Shown here one piece after another: positions 60,927 to 64,000 of a stretch of 64,000 nucleotides of DNA (its first letter is position 1; each line of letters begins with the position of its first letter). The notes beneath the pieces were generated by a model, which did no database searches, was not told the DNA's origin, and worked only from the letters and a program-made list of their open reading frames with translations. This stretch comes from Nepenthes gracilis (taxonomy: Eukaryota > Streptophyta > Magnoliopsida > Caryophyllales > Nepenthaceae): assembly GCA_033239525.1 (NCBI GenBank), contig BSYO01000024.1, positions 10,129,991 to 10,193,990 of the forward strand, given 5' to 3'. Both the position numbers and the translations under genes were made by a program.

Positions 60927-61660
60927 CCGGTGTCTTTTTGACCCGCTTGGCTTGTTCGGCGTCCTCGGGAGTGATCCGATTAGCCAAATAGTTTAGGAAA
61001 GGAGTCATCCAAATTGTCTGTTTGAAATCTGCATGGCCTCCTTTTTTCGACTTGTGGGAGCGCTCGGGATCTCCCCGCATGTCCCTCGAGTCTTGCTCCG
61101 GGTTTTCGCAGCCCGGCCGCCTGGCCACTGTCCGCCTTCCGATTCGACGCGGAATGTGAACAAGGTCTAGTCTCTCAAAACCTTGAATCATTTCCTTTGC
61201 CTTGGCCAAGTACTTGGCCAAGAGCGGGTTATTTGCCTCGAAGCCACCGTGAATCTGGTTGACGATGAGCTCGGAGTCGCCATGAGCCGTCGCCGCCTGG
61301 CGGAGCATTCTCGGGCTAGTCTCAAGCCAGCCAGCAGGGCTTCGTACTCAGCAACGTTATTCGTCGCTGGGAAATTGAGTCTGAGTGAGTATTTTATCTC
61401 GAACCCGTCGGGAGTTGCCAGGACAACTCCCGCGCCACTGCCCGCGTCCATGGACGATCCGTCTACATGGAGTACCCACTCTGGGACTCCGACGAGCAGT
61501 GCTGCTTCTTCTCGCGGGCATTCATCGAGAGCCGGGTCGTGGTCTCGACGAGGAAATCAGCCAATTGCTGCGCTTTTACGGCGGGCACGGGCTGGAATTG
61601 ATGTCGAACTCGCCCAACTCGATAGCCCATTTGACTAACCTCCCGGAAACATCGGGTTTT
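60910..61660 (-). pseudogene. Element 2 RNase H
   Basis: Minus strand: MDAGSGAGVVLATPDGFEIK, LRLNFPATNNVAEYEALLAG and LRLARECSARR at 61300-61451. A frameshift follows, then GDSELIVNQIHGGFEANNPL and AKYLAKAKEMIQGFERLDLV at 61150-61290. Confidence 0.8.
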
Positions 61661-61699
61661 ACGGAGGATGGTTTTTAATGGTCGGTCCGTGAGGACCAC

Positions 61700-62760
61700 T
61701 ATACGATGGGCCTGGAAGTAAGGCCTTAGTTTTTCGTGCGGAGGATATTAGCGCTAAGGCCAATTTTTCTGCGCGTGAGTAGCGAGTTTCCGGGCTGCCA
61801 ACATTTTGCTCACATAGTAGACCGTGCCTGCGCGTCCCGAGATCTGTCGCACAAGGAGACAACCGAGCGCCGTTTTACGATACCGCGAGTAGGGGTATAA
61901 TACCTCTCCGCCCACCGGGTGATACCAATAGCGGCGGCCAAGCAATCTTGCTTCAATTCTTGAAAGCAGTTTGGCGATCCCATGATCCACTGAAACCGCT
62001 GATTTCGTTCCCCGAAGGCTTTGAAAAGGGCTGGTACTTGTCTCAGACTTCGCGAGGAAGCGGGACAAAGCCGCCGGTCGCCCGAGCCTTTGAACGTCTT
62101 TCACGCTCCGCGAGGTGTCATGCAAGGCGAGTGCTTTGATTTTTTCGAGGTTCGCTTCGATCCCTCGCCGGGAGACTATGAACCCTGGGAATTTTCCGTA
62201 TAACTCCGAAGACGCATTTAGCCGGATTGACTTCATGCGATGCCTTGGCAAGCACTTCGAGCGACTCACTCAAGTCGCGAATGTGGTCGCCGATGACCAC
62301 TGCTCTTTACGAGCATGTCATCGGCGTGACCTCCATATTGCGACCGATCCGACTTTCGAACATCTTGTTGACCCAGCGCCGGTAGGTTGCCCCAGCGTTC
62401 TTAAGGCCAAAAGGCATCACCTTATAACAAAGAGGTGCCTTGGTCCGTCATGAAGGAGGTAATCGTTCTCATCTTCGGGATTCATGCGAATCTGGTTGTA
62501 GCCCGAATAGGCGTCCATGAAGCTCGGCCACTCATGTCTGGCGTGGAGTCAACCAGTCTATTCGGGCGGGAAAGCTCCTTAGGGATGAGGCTTTGTTAAT
62601 GTCGGTGAAGTCGACACACATCCGCCACTTTCCGTTGCTTTTCTTAACAAGGACGACATTAGAGAGCCATCAGGGTATTGGACTTCCCTAATGAAGCTCA
62701 AGTCCAGCGACTTCTTCACCTCCTCTCGGATGGCGATCGCCTTTTCGACGGGAGTGGTTC
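61700..62760 (-). pseudogene. Element 2 reverse transcriptase
   Basis: Minus strand: LSNVVLVKKSNGKWRMCVDF followed by TDINKAS near 62580-62670. The catalytic ADDMLVKSS is near 62290-62335 with a one-base loss just before it. Then come SLEVLAKASHEVNPAKCVFG at 62190-62280 and a thumb/connection region down to about 61700. Several shifts make it non-functional as read. Confidence 0.75.
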
Positions 62761-63521
62761 CTCCGCTCGCCTAACTTGGTTTCGGTCGAGATCGAGGCCC
62801 GGCCTTAGGACCGTTACTGGCTGGATTAGGGCATGTCCGGAGTTCGAAGCAAAGAGATCTGCGTTCTTTCGTAAGAACGCTGACGCCTTCTTTCCGCAGT
62901 GATGGCAGTGAGTGAGCCACCAATCAACGCTCTTATCCAGGTTCCCGGGTCCCGTGGGATCGGATCCGTGGCTTCTCAGCCGCGCCTCTTGGAGAGTTGT
63001 CTCGTCCCCGATGGGTCGAGTTCTCCCATAGTTTTATTGCTTGCCCGTTAAGGCAATCCCAGGCCATGTAGCGGTCCGTCTCGGTGACTGGATCGCCCAA
63101 TGCTTCACCGATTCCGTAGGGAGTTGGGAACTTCATTTTTAGATGTGGTATTGACGTGATCGCCCCTAAACGCCGTTGAGGCACGGCCCGCCTAGTATAG
63201 CGTTGTAAACCGGGCGGTCAACCACCGAGAAAGGTTATCGTGCGGCTTCTTTGTCCTTGGGTAGGCGCCTAAGGTCACTTCCGGGCTTGGATTGTCCCTT
63301 GAACGGGCACCCCCAAGATTATCTTCAGGCCGTCATGCTGGTCCTTCGCAAGTTTTAGTTGACTCTTTTTAGTCCTAGTTTAAAGAATGCGTCCCAAGTA
63401 AAGCAAATCCTTCGAACTTCCATTATCATTAAAGACTCGCTTGGTGGTAGTCATCAACGCCATCCCCAAGCGTGTCTTTGAATTACAAGGGGGTCGACAT
63501 GGGGAAATAACATGATTAGAA

Positions 63522-64000
63522 TCACACTTTCGGCTTTGGCCGATAACGTTGTCCACCGTGCGCTGCTTTTCCTCCCGATCCGCGCTGCTCCTTGTAGTCG
63601 CAGATTTTGGCGGATCGGGTGGTAATCATGTTTACCACCCCGCCGCGGTCTGTTTCGGGGTGGAGAAGGCTCCTCGGCCCCTTCTGCGGCCCCGAAGTCC
63701 GCCTGTGTCCCTTGATGAATCTATTGAGGTGTCCGCGGCGACCGTTCTCCTCAATCTCCCTCTGCAGCGTTTTGCAATCCTCAGTTGAATGGCCAGTGGC
63801 GATGATAATCACAATATTTGACCGGGTTTCCCGAGTCCTTTTTTCGGCCGCTGGGGCCATTTCGAAACTTTTCTCCACGGATACACGCATGAGGACGTTT
63901 GCTCGCGTGTCAAGGGGCGTGAAAGTAGTGGGCCCGTAATCCTTGCGCTCTGCGGCCCGGTCCTGTGCGCCGCTTCGCGGGAGTGTTCTCCGCCCATGAA
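63522..64000 (-). pseudogene. Element 2 gag C-terminal region and start of protease region, partial
   Basis: Minus strand: ATGHSTEDCKTLQREIEE and RRGHLNRFIKGH, the zinc-knuckle-adjacent segment of Tat gag proteins, near 63700-63810. The N-terminal gag lies past the right edge. The stretch 62780-63520 should hold the rest of gag/protease, but I read no clear motif in it. Confidence 0.65.

Larger units (their letters stand above)
55171..64000 (-). mobile_element. Ty3/gypsy Tat-type retrotransposon (element 2), minus strand, cut by window edge
   Basis: Same plan as element 1 and uninterrupted: 3' LTR 55171-56336, polypurine tract 56337-56356, tandem array 56458-56729, antisense ORF 57078-58857, tandem array 59398-59610, integrase 59.76-60.93 kb, RNase H 60.9-61.66 kb, RT ~61.7-62.75 kb, gag end 63.5-64.0 kb. 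It is far more GC-rich than element 1 and the chromovirus, and its frames are longer, so it is probably younger. The 5' LTR and the partner target duplication are off the right edge. Confidence 0.8.

Noticed and set aside
1..64000. tRNA or rRNA genes
   Set aside because: No cloverleaf-compatible A/B box pairs or rRNA sequence were recognised; only tRNA-complementary primer sites of retrotransposons.

Overview
This is nuclear DNA of a flowering plant. The evidence is spliced genes with plant-specific architecture (a CW-plus-SET histone methyltransferase and a plastid RNA polymerase-associated protein), plant LTR retrotransposons with tRNA primer sites, and a scrap of plastid psaA in the nuclear genome. 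Introns of 6.5-8 kb and layered retrotransposons suggest a fairly large genome; I cannot name the species.

Layout. (1) 482-14339, minus strand: 5' two-thirds of an ASHH2/SDG8/EFS-type H3K36 methyltransferase gene. Eight coding exons can be joined in phase into 1132 codons (CW, AWS and most of SET); the 3' end lies beyond the left edge. Its last visible intron is 8 kb long and holds a complete but decayed Ty1/copia element (677-6936, target duplication GAAAC). That element contains a truncated LINE, which itself contains a small MITE-like insertion. (2) 14340-20600: the upstream region of that gene, AT-rich intergenic DNA, a MITE-like inverted repeat and an LTR fragment. (3) 20676-29085, minus strand: a complete six-exon gene for PTAC6/PAP8 (326 codons), with a 6.5 kb fourth intron. 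(4) 30320-53093: a large nest of LTR elements. The host is a Ty3/gypsy element of Tat type on the minus strand (element 1). Inside it are a chromovirus (36061-43623, target duplication TATAT), LTR-like DNA around that chromovirus, and a probable solo LTR inside the 5' LTR (50911-52818). (5) 53094-55170: a small island with an orphan candidate first exon, a long (TA)n tract and the psaA fragment. (6) 55171 to the right edge: a second, more GC-rich and better preserved Tat-type element (element 2), also on the minus strand and cut by the window end.

How it fits together. The two genes are co-oriented but functionally separate: one writes chromatin marks on transcribed genes, the other is needed for plastid transcription. 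The most unusual content is the pair of Tat elements. Both carry gag-pol on the minus strand and a homologous gene-like ORF on the plus strand (antisense) between integrase and the 3' LTR. Both also carry short tandem-repeat arrays at the same two positions: just after integrase, and between the antisense ORF and the polypurine tract.
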